From: Paraburkholderia sp. Tr-20389
Lineage (GTDB): Bacteria > Pseudomonadota > Gammaproteobacteria > Burkholderiales > Burkholderiaceae
Reading direction: 5' to 3'
DNA length: 64,000 nt
Assembly (NCBI RefSeq): GCF_017104565.1
Contig: NZ_JAAGPD010000009.1
Span: 124,001 to 188,000, forward strand
Positions within the stretch are counted from its first letter, which is position 1; each line of letters begins with the position of its first letter. Below, piece by piece: positions 7,819-16,549 of the stretch. The position numbers were made by a program, and so were the translations under genes. Under the pieces are notes generated by a model that saw only the letters and a program-made list of their open reading frames with translations, had not been told where the DNA came from and made no database searches.

Positions 7819-9440
7819 TGCATGAACTTGATCTCGGCCGGCTGGAAGAGTCGGTCGCGAAACGTATATCGAAGTTGCAGTACGGCGATGCGATGGTGCG
7901 CATCAAGTCGTTCGTCGAGCAGGTCATCAATGATCCGGAGTCCGTTGCCGCCGTGTTCGCCAGCCGCGAACTCGATGCCCTGTGCAGTAGGCTTGCTAGC
8001 GTGTACTACGGGCATCGTCGCGAGCCGGGCAGCGAAGGGCGCGGCACGGTGATTCTGGCATCCGAACTGGTTCGGGCGGGAGGCCATGTCGAGCTGATCA
8101 AGGATTATCTGGCTCTTGGGCTATTCGAGAGCCCCGTCCGCGTCGCGTTGAGCGATCTGTTCAACCGGATGGATCGCAGCACGATAGAAGAGTGGGAATC
8201 CCTGCTCGGTTGTGAAGTCTTCATCGCGGAAGATGCGGGGCTCGACGGCAAGCTGGACGCTCTCGACGCGCAGATCAGCGAATGGAACCCGTCGACGATC
8301 CTGACGCTGGCTCACAACCAGGACGTCGTATGTGTAGTCGCGGCGCACTTTCCCGGTGCGACACGCCGCTATTACATCCATCATGGCGACCATCACCTGT
8401 CGCTCGGCGTCACGTGCGAAGCATTCGAGCATGTCGATTTGCACAATATGTCGTATGAACTGTGCAAACACGAGATCGGCGTGCAGCATCAGCACTATTG
8501 GCCGCTGACTGCCGTCAGACCGTCCCGGATCAAAACCGAGTTTCTCGAACGGGGCGCTTTGACGACAGCATCATGTGGACGGATGTCGAAGTTCGAGGCG
8601 GGCACGTACGCTTTTTGTTACGAGCGCGCAGTGGCGCTCATGCTGAAAGCAACGCGCGGTTATCACGTCCACATCGGCGAGTTGACTGCGGATTTCATGC
8701 AGAAGATTCACGCCGAACTCGATGCCGAGAACGTTAGCCACGACCGGTTCATTCACGTCGAGTGGGTCCCTTCGCTGTGCCAGGCGCTCATCGAGCACGC
8801 AGTCGACGTCTACGTCGCTTCTTTCCCGATTGGCGGAGGGAAGGCGTTGATCGAGGCGCTGTCCATCGGCCTTCCCGTCGTCACGCACGCGTCCTATCGC
8901 TCTCGCTATCATTCGAGCTTCGATCTGACGTATCCGGAGAGCTTTGTCTGGAGCGGCTATGAGGAGCTTGTGGAAATCTTTGGTCGATGGAACGAGGCGC
9001 TGGTGAAGGAGCAAGCCGCGTTGGCGTTGCAGTATTTCGAACGTTACTACTCCAAAGAAGCCTTTTTGAAGGCTTTCGCCGATGGTCGAAATGCTGATGC
9101 GGATGTTCCGCCATTGCACCTTTATCACGGCAATCGGCTTCAGACTTATCTTGATATAAGGCGTATGCGAGAACAGGTACTCGGTCCGCTTGAGTCGGAA
9201 AACAAGCGAATACTGACTGAGTGGGCCAATCTGCACGCTGCGTATGAGGAGCACAGTGCTACCATCCTGAGGCAGCAACTGGATATCGAGCGGCTGTCGA
9301 ATGAGAAGAACACACTGGCGATGAAACTCCTGGAGCAGCAGGCCGCCTTCCAGCAGGCGCGAGACGAAGAGCTTGCGCGGTCGTGGAAAAGCAAGGCGAA
9401 AAAGCTGCTTTATGTGATGCATGCAAATAAGAAGAGTTGA
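7818..9440 (+). CDS. GT-B glycosyltransferase with C-terminal coiled coil
   Basis: 540 residues. The middle (about 60-400) resembles a GT-B fold: TVILASELVRAGGHVELI as an N-terminal Rossmann start, and DVYVASFPIGGGKALIEALSIGLPVVTHASY as a donor-side motif where an acidic residue follows a Gly-rich turn. No membrane helix. Residues about 440-520 are a heptad-rich coiled coil (LESENKRILTEWANLHAAYE through LAMKLLEQQAAFQQARDEEL) ending in a basic tail (SWKSKAKKLLYVMHANKKS) that could bind the membrane. Donor and acceptor are unknown. The helical extension resembles in style the coiled coils that act as chain-length rulers next to ABC-exported O-antigens, but that link is speculative. Confidence 0.65.
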   Translation: MHELDLGRLEESVAKRISKLQYGDAMVRIKSFVEQVINDPESVAAVFASRELDALCSRLASVYYGHRREPGSEGRGTVILASELVRAGGHVELIKDYLALGLFESPVRVALSDLFNRMDRSTIEEWESLLGCEVFIAEDAGLDGKLDALDAQISEWNPSTILTLAHNQDVVCVVAAHFPGATRRYYIHHGDHHLSLGVTCEAFEHVDLHNMSYELCKHEIGVQHQHYWPLTAVRPSRIKTEFLERGALTTASCGRMSKFEAGTYAFCYERAVALMLKATRGYHVHIGELTADFMQKIHAELDAENVSHDRFIHVEWVPSLCQALIEHAVDVYVASFPIGGGKALIEALSIGLPVVTHASYRSRYHSSFDLTYPESFVWSGYEELVEIFGRWNEALVKEQAALALQYFERYYSKEAFLKAFADGRNADADVPPLHLYHGNRLQTYLDIRRMREQVLGPLESENKRILTEWANLHAAYEEHSATILRQQLDIERLSNEKNTLAMKLLEQQAAFQQARDEELARSWKSKAKKLLYVMHANKKS

Positions 9441-9484
9441 TTGCCTCACTCTTAGAAACCTTCAAATAATTTTGGTGTAAACAG

Positions 9485-10861
9485 GTGAGAATTGTCAAAA
9501 ACCTATTCAAGAAGACCGGTGTCAATGTCCAGAAGGCGCCGGTAGGACCGCCTGAAGATTTTGATCCGGAAACCTATCTGAAATTGAATATCGACGTTCG
9601 CGAGGCGGGTGTCGATCCCGTCCAGCATTACGTCGAACACGGTCGTGCGGAGAAGCGGGCGTACAGTTTCCCGCCGTTCGAGTACTTCAAGAAAGAATCA
9701 TTCGATCCCGCGCACCAAACCGCTCTGCTCGTCACGCACGAGTGTTCGCTGACGGGCGCCCCCGTTCTCGTCTACAACATCGCGGAGCAGTTGTCCCGCT
9801 CGATGAACGTGGTCGTGCTCGCACTTGGCCCGGGCATGCTCGAGGCTTTGTTCAAGGACCTCGATATTTCGTACGTGCCCGCGCATTACGCGCGCTTCAG
9901 CTCCCTGTATTCCGAGTATGCGATCGAGCGTCTCGTTCGTGAGTTCAAGCCCACGTTCGCGATCGTCAATAGCATCGAGTCGCAGCTCGTCGTCAAGCCT
10001 TTGCAGCAAGCCGGGATTCCCCAGGTCAGCCTGATTCACGAATTCGCGCCGTGCTATCCGGATCCGCGCGAGCGCTTCGAAACAATGATGAAGGTGCCGC
10101 AACAGGTCGTGTTCTCTGCGGACGTCACGTTCGAAGATGCGGCGCGTTTCGTCGACGACTACAACCCCGAGAAGATTCATATCCTGCCGCAGGGGCGTTC
10201 GAGCATCCCCGGCAAACGTCTCAATGACGAAACCGCGCAAAAGGAGCAGGCAAGGTTGCGTTCCATCTTGCGGCCCGAGGGTGACGATGGAAGGCAATAT
10301 GTCGTGCTCGGCGCGGGGTCGGTGAATTTTCGCAAGGGTATCGATCTGTTCCTGCAGTGTGCGAGCCGGATCAACGCGAAGGTCGGCGAGGGTAAATGCC
10401 GGTTCGTGTGGATCGGGCAGGGCTACCAGCCGCGCAAGGACCCTGCGTATTCCGTCTATCTCGAAGACCAGATCTTGCGAGCGGGTTTGACGGAAAGCGT
10501 CCAGATCATCGACGAGACGACGGAGATCGAAACGGCGTACGAGTTGTCGGATCTTTTCCTGCTGAGTTCGAGGCTCGACCCATTGCCGAACGTCGCACTC
10601 GACGCCATGTTCTTCAGCAAGCCCGTGGTTTGTTTCGACCAGACAACGGGGGTCGTGTCCTTCCTCGAACGCTTTGGGCTGAAAGAGGCCTGTGTTGCCG
10701 AGTATCTCAACGTCGAGGATCTCGCTGACAAGGCCAGCCGTCTGCTGCTTTCTCCGGAGAGCCGGGCGCATGTGGCCGAGACACTCGCAGGCCATGTCGC
10801 CGAAAGCTTCGACATGTCGCGCTATGTCGAGCGGATCGTCGCGCTGGTCAAGCCCACGTGA
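9485..10861 (+). CDS. Glycosyltransferase, GT4-like
   Basis: 458 residues from GTG 9485 (the ribosome-binding site is weak). Residues about 20-55 form the short DPETYLKLNIDVREAG...HYVEHGRAEKR module often found ahead of glycosyltransferase domains. The GT-B part follows: THECSLTGAPVLVYNIAEQL at the start and LLSSRLDPLPNVALDAMFFSKPVVCF near the C terminus, the position of the E-x7-E donor motif (here D-x7-D). It should be a cytosolic, retaining transferase acting on the lipid-linked glycan. Donor unknown. A 44-bp gap separates it from the coiled-coil transferase and 18 bp from the membrane transferase that follows, so it is part of the same operon. Confidence 0.8.
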   Translation: MRIVKNLFKKTGVNVQKAPVGPPEDFDPETYLKLNIDVREAGVDPVQHYVEHGRAEKRAYSFPPFEYFKKESFDPAHQTALLVTHECSLTGAPVLVYNIAEQLSRSMNVVVLALGPGMLEALFKDLDISYVPAHYARFSSLYSEYAIERLVREFKPTFAIVNSIESQLVVKPLQQAGIPQVSLIHEFAPCYPDPRERFETMMKVPQQVVFSADVTFEDAARFVDDYNPEKIHILPQGRSSIPGKRLNDETAQKEQARLRSILRPEGDDGRQYVVLGAGSVNFRKGIDLFLQCASRINAKVGEGKCRFVWIGQGYQPRKDPAYSVYLEDQILRAGLTESVQIIDETTEIETAYELSDLFLLSSRLDPLPNVALDAMFFSKPVVCFDQTTGVVSFLERFGLKEACVAEYLNVEDLADKASRLLLSPESRAHVAETLAGHVAESFDMSRYVERIVALVKPT

Positions 10862-10879
10862 CGCAAATCGGGTGTCGAT

Positions 10880-12616
10880 ATGAATTCGAATAGCCTTGGA
10901 ACGTCGAGGTCGCTGGCCGTCGATGCCGTCGTCGCATTGATGTTGGCCGGGCTTGCTGCGTGGGCCAATATCCTGTGGATCGAATACAACCGGTTCGGTC
11001 TCGCGTTGACGATCGACGAAGCCGGCTACATGTCCCAGGCGATCGCCTACGCAAGAGCGCTCAAATACGGCGGCGTGACCGGGTGGTTGGCCGCATTGTC
11101 GTATCCGACGAAGTTCGCTCCGCTAAGCCCGATCGTTTCGTCCGCCCTGATGGCTCGCTGGGGCATCGACGAAAACATAGCCTTCTACACCCACATCCTG
11201 TTCTATGCGGGCATCGTACTGATCGTCTTCTGGTGGGTGCGCGAGCAATCAACCCGGCTCGCCGCCATTTGCGCAGCGTTGCTCGTTGCGACCCTGCCCG
11301 ATATCGTTTTTTATACGAGAACGTATCAATATGGGCTGCCGACGGCGTTCTTCTTCTTGCTGAGTCACTTCGCCTACTACAAGTCGAGGCGTTTCAGCTC
11401 ATGGTTCTGGTCGTTTTGCCTGGGTGCGGCGCTAGGGCTGATGCTGCTGTCCCGAACCATGAGCATCGCGTTTCTGCCGGCGTTTGGCCTCATATGGCTC
11501 GTGGACAGCTGGAAGCTTCTCAAGCAGAACATGGCGCGGCTGGTGATGAGCATCGTGGTGTTCGCGCTCGTCGCCGTTCCCTGGTATGCGTTGAACTTCC
11601 ACGAGATATTCGGCTATCTCTTTTCGTTCGGCTATGGCGCCAACTCCAAAGAGTATGGCGGCACGATTCCGTACTTGTCTCTTACCTACGTGAGCCGACG
11701 AATCCAGTTCTTCATGGATTCGATCTATAACGTTCACTTCGTATTGGTATTCGTATTCTTCGCGATCTGCGTCGTGCAGCAGGCAAGGGCGCTGATCAGG
11801 AAAGACAAGTCCGCGAATCCGACGCTTTGGGTTCCCGCCTTCGTCTCGGTGCTGTGCATCGCTATCCTGCTTTCGTCGAAGAACATCGGGTCAGGGTTCG
11901 ACGCGCCTCTTTATCCTGTCATGGCGATATGTGCCGTCTGTACGGTGCCGAACCTGACGACTAGCCGCGCGGTGCGGGGCGTCATCTATGCGGTCATGCT
12001 TCTGGGCGCGTTGATGGTCGGCTATCTGCAATCCACGACAAGCGCGTGCGGAAATGCGCCGCGATTGCTGGTCCGGCCACTGATGGGCTCAACCCAGAAG
12101 AAGGTCTGCGACGGATTCATCGGGGAATATATTCGCGGCGTGGGGGAAAACGGTGAAGACAAAACCAACTGGGACGATATTCCTTATCCCGTTCAAAAGC
12201 AGTGGCGAGATGTGAGCTCGCAGCTGGCTGACCGGATGCATGACGTCAACAAGAGCGGTGGCGGGATCATCTACGGTACGCGTAACCGGCTGGTGAACGT
12301 GAACACCGTCATGCTGGAGTTCATCAAGAAGTTCGGCTATATCTTGCCCGCCGCGCAAATCGATCCCTTGTTGCTCGACCCAACGTATAAGGCGTACCGC
12401 GAGTGGCTCGATCAGACGGCCACGCCCAACACCTGTGCGGTGGTGATGATGAGCAGCGTCAGTGGCGACTTCTTTCCCAGGCCGGACCTCGGTTTGCTGA
12501 AGCAGGTTGTCGCGGATCGCGGATTTGAATTGACCGCGCGAATTCCAACGCCTGAATCCGACATGTACGCGGAACTCTGGACCTCCAAACACGGATGTAG
12601 TAATGACGGAAAATAA
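10880..12616 (+). CDS. Polytopic membrane glycosyltransferase (GT-C/ArnT-like), first of a tandem pair
   Basis: 578 residues with about 10-11 hydrophobic helices followed by a soluble, probably periplasmic, C-terminal domain from about residue 390. The first periplasmic loop has WIEYNRFGLALTIDEAGYMS, with the acidic dyad (D-E) expected in GT-C enzymes that use polyprenyl-phosphate sugars. It is likely to decorate a glycan on the periplasmic face. It overlaps the next gene by 14 bases, and the two are paralogous: both contain FGYLFSFGYGA after the sixth or seventh helix, a GFDAP motif in a late loop, and IQIDP or AQIDP in the tail. Sugar donor unknown. Confidence 0.75.
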   Translation: MNSNSLGTSRSLAVDAVVALMLAGLAAWANILWIEYNRFGLALTIDEAGYMSQAIAYARALKYGGVTGWLAALSYPTKFAPLSPIVSSALMARWGIDENIAFYTHILFYAGIVLIVFWWVREQSTRLAAICAALLVATLPDIVFYTRTYQYGLPTAFFFLLSHFAYYKSRRFSSWFWSFCLGAALGLMLLSRTMSIAFLPAFGLIWLVDSWKLLKQNMARLVMSIVVFALVAVPWYALNFHEIFGYLFSFGYGANSKEYGGTIPYLSLTYVSRRIQFFMDSIYNVHFVLVFVFFAICVVQQARALIRKDKSANPTLWVPAFVSVLCIAILLSSKNIGSGFDAPLYPVMAICAVCTVPNLTTSRAVRGVIYAVMLLGALMVGYLQSTTSACGNAPRLLVRPLMGSTQKKVCDGFIGEYIRGVGENGEDKTNWDDIPYPVQKQWRDVSSQLADRMHDVNKSGGGIIYGTRNRLVNVNTVMLEFIKKFGYILPAAQIDPLLLDPTYKAYREWLDQTATPNTCAVVMMSSVSGDFFPRPDLGLLKQVVADRGFELTARIPTPESDMYAELWTSKHGCSNDGK

Positions 12617-14345
12617 CTATTCAAAGACCGGACGTAGTGATGTGCCGCTCTACGTTCTATTCGGGGTTTTGCTAGCCTTTTTCATCTATCAGAATGTCGA
12701 ATGGCTGCTCAAATATCGATTCGGTCAATCACTCGATATCGACGAGTCCGGCTATCTGTCGACGGCGATCGTGTTCGCGCAAGCGAAGTTGGGTGGCCAC
12801 TGGTCGGGCTGGTGGCACGCGATTGCCTCGCCGCTCGGGTTCGCGCCGATGGCGCCCGTTGTCGCGTCGCTTGCGATGATCGGCTTCGGCGTCAACGAGA
12901 ATTACGGTTTTCTCTGCAATGTCGGCTTCTGTGCCGGATCGCTGATCTTGATGTTCGTCGCGCTGCGCCGCCTTTCGCTGCCGCACGCATTGCTCGCTTC
13001 CGTGCTGCTGGCCTGTCTGCCCGGTTTCGTCATTTTCAGCCGTAGCTTCCAGTTCGTATCGGCGACGACGTTCTTCTATTTCGCGGCCTTCGTTTTCTTT
13101 GCATTCTCCGATGGCTATCGTCGTACGCCTTACGCCATTCTGGTCGGCGTCGCGCTGGGAGGCATGATCCTGTCCCGAACGATGGCGTTGGCCTTCCTGC
13201 CGGCGTTCGCGTTTGCGTTTCTCGTTTATCTCTTTCTGGTGCGCGGCTTTTCACGCGTAGTCTTCAGGAACATCGTATTGTCGATCGTCGCGTTTGCTGT
13301 CGTGGCGGGGCCTTGGTACGTGAAGAACTTCCAGAGTGTGTTCGGCTATCTTTTCTCGTTTGGCTATGGAGCGCACGCGGCGGAGTACGGGCATTCGCAA
13401 GGCATCTTCACGATGGCGAACCTGAGCCTGCGCGTCGAAATGATCTTCGTGCAGATGCGTCTTCCGCATTTCGTTATCATCGTTCCCACCTTTTTTGCGG
13501 CGCTTCTGTTCCTGTTGGTCGGCAAGCGACGTGACAAGACGGATAACCTCATTCTCGCCGCCTGTGTGCTTTGCCTGTCCTGCTTCATGATTCTCTGGAC
13601 GAGCCAGAACATGGGAACGGGCTTCGATGCGCCCATCTATACCGTGATGATCTTCGGTGCAGTCGCCTGGCTGAGCAGAATCAGCTGGCGCTGGATTCAG
13701 TTCGTCTTTGGTGCGCTGACACTCGCTACGTTCTCGTTGGCCAGCTACGCGCATCAGGATCTTTACCGCTGCTCGGCAATGCCGAAAGCGTTCATTCAGG
13801 GGGCCGCCGGGTTTAGACCTTTGGTCGACTGTGGTTCGCTCGTGCACGTATCGTTGAAGCAAAACGGATTTGCCCCAGAAAATGATCCGAATTTCATCCT
13901 GAGTCGCGACGGTGCTGTCGCGTGGCGCGATCTGAATCGGCATATTGCGTCGTATCTGGTGCAAGAGGATGCCAACAGAAGTCCTGTTTTGCTCCTGTCC
14001 CGTCACATGATCGCCAACGTGAATTCCATCGGCCTGGAAACGATCAAGAAGTACGGCTTCAATTTGCCGATGATTCAGATCGATCCAAGTGTGTTGACGC
14101 CGACACAGGAGTCTTACTCGCACTGGCTTGCGGATGCGCCTCAAGATTCGGCGTGTTTCGCGTTGATGTTGAATGAACAACAGGGTGAGTTTTCGCCGCG
14201 TGCGGATCCGGCAGTGATGTCGTCGGCTTTGAAGAGTTCGAATTTCGAGCCGGTTGGTCAATTCGACACACCGCGACCGGGACAGCATTTCACGGTTTGG
14301 AAGCGGAATGTGGCCGCATGTCATGTCGCTGCGGCTCAGCAATAG
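12603..14345 (+). CDS. Polytopic membrane glycosyltransferase (GT-C/ArnT-like), second of a tandem pair
   Basis: 580 residues, same layout as the preceding gene: around 10 transmembrane helices, first-loop motif FGQSLDIDESGYLSTAIV containing the D-E dyad, FGYLFSFGYGA near residue 240, GTGFDAPIYTVM near 340, and a soluble tail with MIQIDPSVLTPTQESY. The two proteins are clearly homologous but well diverged, so the duplication is not recent. It may add a second sugar or have a different acceptor. A rho-independent terminator begins 54 bases after the stop and marks the end of the plus-strand operon that started before the window. Confidence 0.75.
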   Translation: MTENNYSKTGRSDVPLYVLFGVLLAFFIYQNVEWLLKYRFGQSLDIDESGYLSTAIVFAQAKLGGHWSGWWHAIASPLGFAPMAPVVASLAMIGFGVNENYGFLCNVGFCAGSLILMFVALRRLSLPHALLASVLLACLPGFVIFSRSFQFVSATTFFYFAAFVFFAFSDGYRRTPYAILVGVALGGMILSRTMALAFLPAFAFAFLVYLFLVRGFSRVVFRNIVLSIVAFAVVAGPWYVKNFQSVFGYLFSFGYGAHAAEYGHSQGIFTMANLSLRVEMIFVQMRLPHFVIIVPTFFAALLFLLVGKRRDKTDNLILAACVLCLSCFMILWTSQNMGTGFDAPIYTVMIFGAVAWLSRISWRWIQFVFGALTLATFSLASYAHQDLYRCSAMPKAFIQGAAGFRPLVDCGSLVHVSLKQNGFAPENDPNFILSRDGAVAWRDLNRHIASYLVQEDANRSPVLLLSRHMIANVNSIGLETIKKYGFNLPMIQIDPSVLTPTQESYSHWLADAPQDSACFALMLNEQQGEFSPRADPAVMSSALKSSNFEPVGQFDTPRPGQHFTVWKRNVAACHVAAAQQ

Positions 14346-14682
14346 GCGCGCAATATCGCTGTGACCCGAACGACGTAACAGTCGATTCTCTGCAGCAGGC
14401 CCGGGAGCTGACGCAATCGGGCTTTTTTTATTGCAGCATCGAGCATGCGATCTAGCGATTTATTCGCATTCTGAAACGCTGGCTTCTGAATAAGATTTCG
14501 TAACCGCTGGTCGCTTGATGCCCACTTATGTTTGGGCTACCTTCTCCTGTGCGGACCGCAGCCTTGTACTCATTCAACGTGAATTCAGATCGAGACGGCA
14601 GTCTGGCTTATCTCTCCAATGACATTGACGTGCCGACAACCGGATTGACGCTACTGTCATAGGGTTTAATGGAAATTGCAGC
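14346..14682. other. Intergenic stretch upstream of the sulfotransferase
   Basis: 337 bp without a gene. It begins with the terminator at 14399-14429. The rest has lower GC than its surroundings and should hold the promoter of the sulfotransferase, but I could not pick a convincing -35/-10 pair. No repeat or RNA gene was seen. Confidence 0.5.
14399..14429 (+). terminator. Rho-independent terminator after the membrane transferase pair
   Basis: A GCCCG/CGGGC stem is followed directly by seven T. It ends the wzm/wzt-containing operon. Confidence 0.75.
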
Positions 14683-15507
14683 ATGATTAATCGCTTATTC
14701 GATCTCGGTGTCGAGACGTTCATTGAGTCCAGTCTTGATAACGATGACGAACTCAGAAAACCTCTTGTGTTCATTCACATCGGCAAAACGGCGGGCTCGT
14801 CGTTTCGCGAGGAACTGGCCGACCGGTTTCAGCCCTGCGAAAATGTTTTCGTCGACTTTTCCAAAGTCGAATTGCCCGTTACGCCCGAAAAGTACGCGGC
14901 AATCATGGAAAGCAATCTGGCCGACCTGAACGATAATCGCATGCGCAGGTGCCGGATGGTCTCCGGGCACTTTTCGTACAGTCAGATTTCCCGGCAGCCC
15001 GATCTGGCTCGGGGCAGGCTGATAACGTTTCTTCGGAATCCGATTTCGAGGCTCACGTCGTCCTACGAATATCATGGTTCAGCCGCTCATCCCGATCGCG
15101 ATTCGTTCAAAGCGCAATACCCGACGTTTCGCCATTACATTCAGGATCCGCAAAACATCAATGAGATGTATCGCCAGCTCACGCCAGCTAATTTCAGCGA
15201 TGGCGCGGATGCGGCGGAATGGATCAAGCAGAACTATTACTGGATTGGGCTGCAGGAAAACTACGTCGCATCCGTCAAGCTACTGTTTGCAATGAACGGT
15301 ATGCGTTTTTCTCCGCAACATAGCATTAGAAAGTCAGAGTCGAGCCACACGGGTTTCAGCGCCGAGGACATCCGTCTTGCCGAAGAACTCAATCGGTTCG
15401 ACCTGCAAATATTCAACAGCTTCAACGAACGCTATGCGTCGATGTGGGCCGAAATCTATCATTGGACGGATTTCGACCGCATTTTCAGTCAGTATCTTTC
15501 GAAGTGA
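14683..15507 (+). CDS. Sulfotransferase-family protein
   Basis: 274 residues. Two PAPS-binding elements are visible: the 5'-phosphosulfate loop FIHIGKTAGSSFREEL (about 30-45) and the 3'-phosphate motif LITFLRNPISRLTSSYEY, where R-N-P-x-x-R-x-x-S is the diagnostic pattern. This matches the Sulfotransfer_2 group that sulfates carbohydrates (heparan 2-O, chondroitin and nodulation-factor-like enzymes). No signal peptide, so it would act in the cytoplasm on a sugar or lipid-linked glycan. It stands alone, 337 bp after the previous operon and convergent with the next. It lacks PAPS synthesis genes nearby, so PAPS would come from general sulfur assimilation. The acceptor is unknown; sulfated O-antigen is the natural guess. 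Confidence 0.82.
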   Translation: MINRLFDLGVETFIESSLDNDDELRKPLVFIHIGKTAGSSFREELADRFQPCENVFVDFSKVELPVTPEKYAAIMESNLADLNDNRMRRCRMVSGHFSYSQISRQPDLARGRLITFLRNPISRLTSSYEYHGSAAHPDRDSFKAQYPTFRHYIQDPQNINEMYRQLTPANFSDGADAAEWIKQNYYWIGLQENYVASVKLLFAMNGMRFSPQHSIRKSESSHTGFSAEDIRLAEELNRFDLQIFNSFNERYASMWAEIYHWTDFDRIFSQYLSK

Positions 15508-15518
15508 GATCAGCGCAA

Positions 15519-15556
15519 CGGCCAATCAGCTAAGGTCGTTAAAGCTCGATTGGCCG
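15519..15556. terminator. Hairpin between convergent genes
   Basis: A 9-bp perfect stem (CGGCCAATC/GATTGGCCG) with a 20-nt loop lies between the sulfotransferase and the minus-strand GT2 gene. No T-run follows on either side, so it may be a weak or Rho-assisted bidirectional terminator. Confidence 0.4.
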
Positions 15557-15575
15557 AAGTAAAGGGGCAGGGGCG

Positions 15576-16538
15576 TCAGGCTATGGACGCTTCAGCCGGC
15601 TCGGTTCGCTCCGAGGTGCTAAACGGCGAATACTGCAAATACGCCAGCAATCGCACCTCTCTACGCCCGCGGCTGACGGTGTCCAGGATCATCCCCGTCA
15701 TCAGGCTCAAAGAAGCCAGTATCACCAGGCTCATCGACAGGATGGCCGTCGGCAGGCGCGGCACCAGGCCCGTCTCCACGTAGTGCGCGAACACCGGCTC
15801 GATCAGCACCAGTGCGATCAACGTCAGCAGTGCGCTGAAACAGGTGAAAAAGAACATCGGCCGTTCGTGACGGATCAGCTTCATGATCAGCATGAGGATC
15901 CGGTAGCCGTCACGATAGGTGTTCAGCTTGCTTTCCGAGCCCTCGGGCCGGCCGCGATACGGACCCTCGACGTGCGAAATCGGCATCGACAGTTCGAGCG
16001 CGTGGATGGTCAGCTCGGTCTCGATGTCGAAGCCGGCAGACAACGCGGGAAACGACTTCACGAAGCGTCGAGAGAACACCTTATAGCCCGACAGCATGTC
16101 CTTGACCCGGTTGCCGAAGATCTTGCGTACGACGCCCGTCAGCATCTGGTTGCCGAAGCGGTGGCCGCCCCGATAGGCCGCATCCTCGGTTTCCTTGCGG
16201 ATGTAGTTGACCAGATCGTACGGACCGGACATGGCCGTGCGCAACATGTCGGGCGCGAGGCTGGCTTCGTAGGTGTCGTCGCCGTCGGCCATGATGTAGT
16301 AGTCGGCGTCGATGTCACGGAACATCCTGCGCACGACATGGCCTTTGCCCTGTTGCGTTTCTTTCCGCACGATCGCGCCTGCCTGCGCGGCAACGCTTGC
16401 CGTGTTGTCGCGCGAGTTGTTGTCGTAGACATAGATCGTCGCGTCGGGGAGGGCTTCCCTGAAGTTGCGGACCACCTTGCCGATGGCGACTTCCTCGTTG
16501 TAGCAGGGAATCAGTACTGCGATCTTGCACGGCCTCAT
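15576..16538 (-). CDS. GT2 polyprenyl-phosphate glycosyltransferase (GtrB/DPMS-like)
   Basis: 320 residues from ATG at 16538, which has AGAGGAAA upstream; an earlier start would run into the upstream gene. The N-terminal GT2 domain begins KIAVLIPCYNEEVAIGKVV, with YVYDNNSRDNT and a DxD-type metal motif MADGDDTYE. Two hydrophobic helices near the C terminus (about 240-265 and 275-300) anchor it in the inner membrane. This layout fits enzymes that load a hexose from a nucleotide sugar onto undecaprenyl phosphate. The 11-bp gap to the large YfhO-like membrane protein suggests it supplies that protein with a lipid-linked sugar for periplasmic transfer. Confidence 0.85.
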   Translation of the reverse strand: MRPCKIAVLIPCYNEEVAIGKVVRNFREALPDATIYVYDNNSRDNTASVAAQAGAIVRKETQQGKGHVVRRMFRDIDADYYIMADGDDTYEASLAPDMLRTAMSGPYDLVNYIRKETEDAAYRGGHRFGNQMLTGVVRKIFGNRVKDMLSGYKVFSRRFVKSFPALSAGFDIETELTIHALELSMPISHVEGPYRGRPEGSESKLNTYRDGYRILMLIMKLIRHERPMFFFTCFSALLTLIALVLIEPVFAHYVETGLVPRLPTAILSMSLVILASLSLMTGMILDTVSRGRREVRLLAYLQYSPFSTSERTEPAEASIA

Positions 16539-16549
16539 TATTGTTTCCT

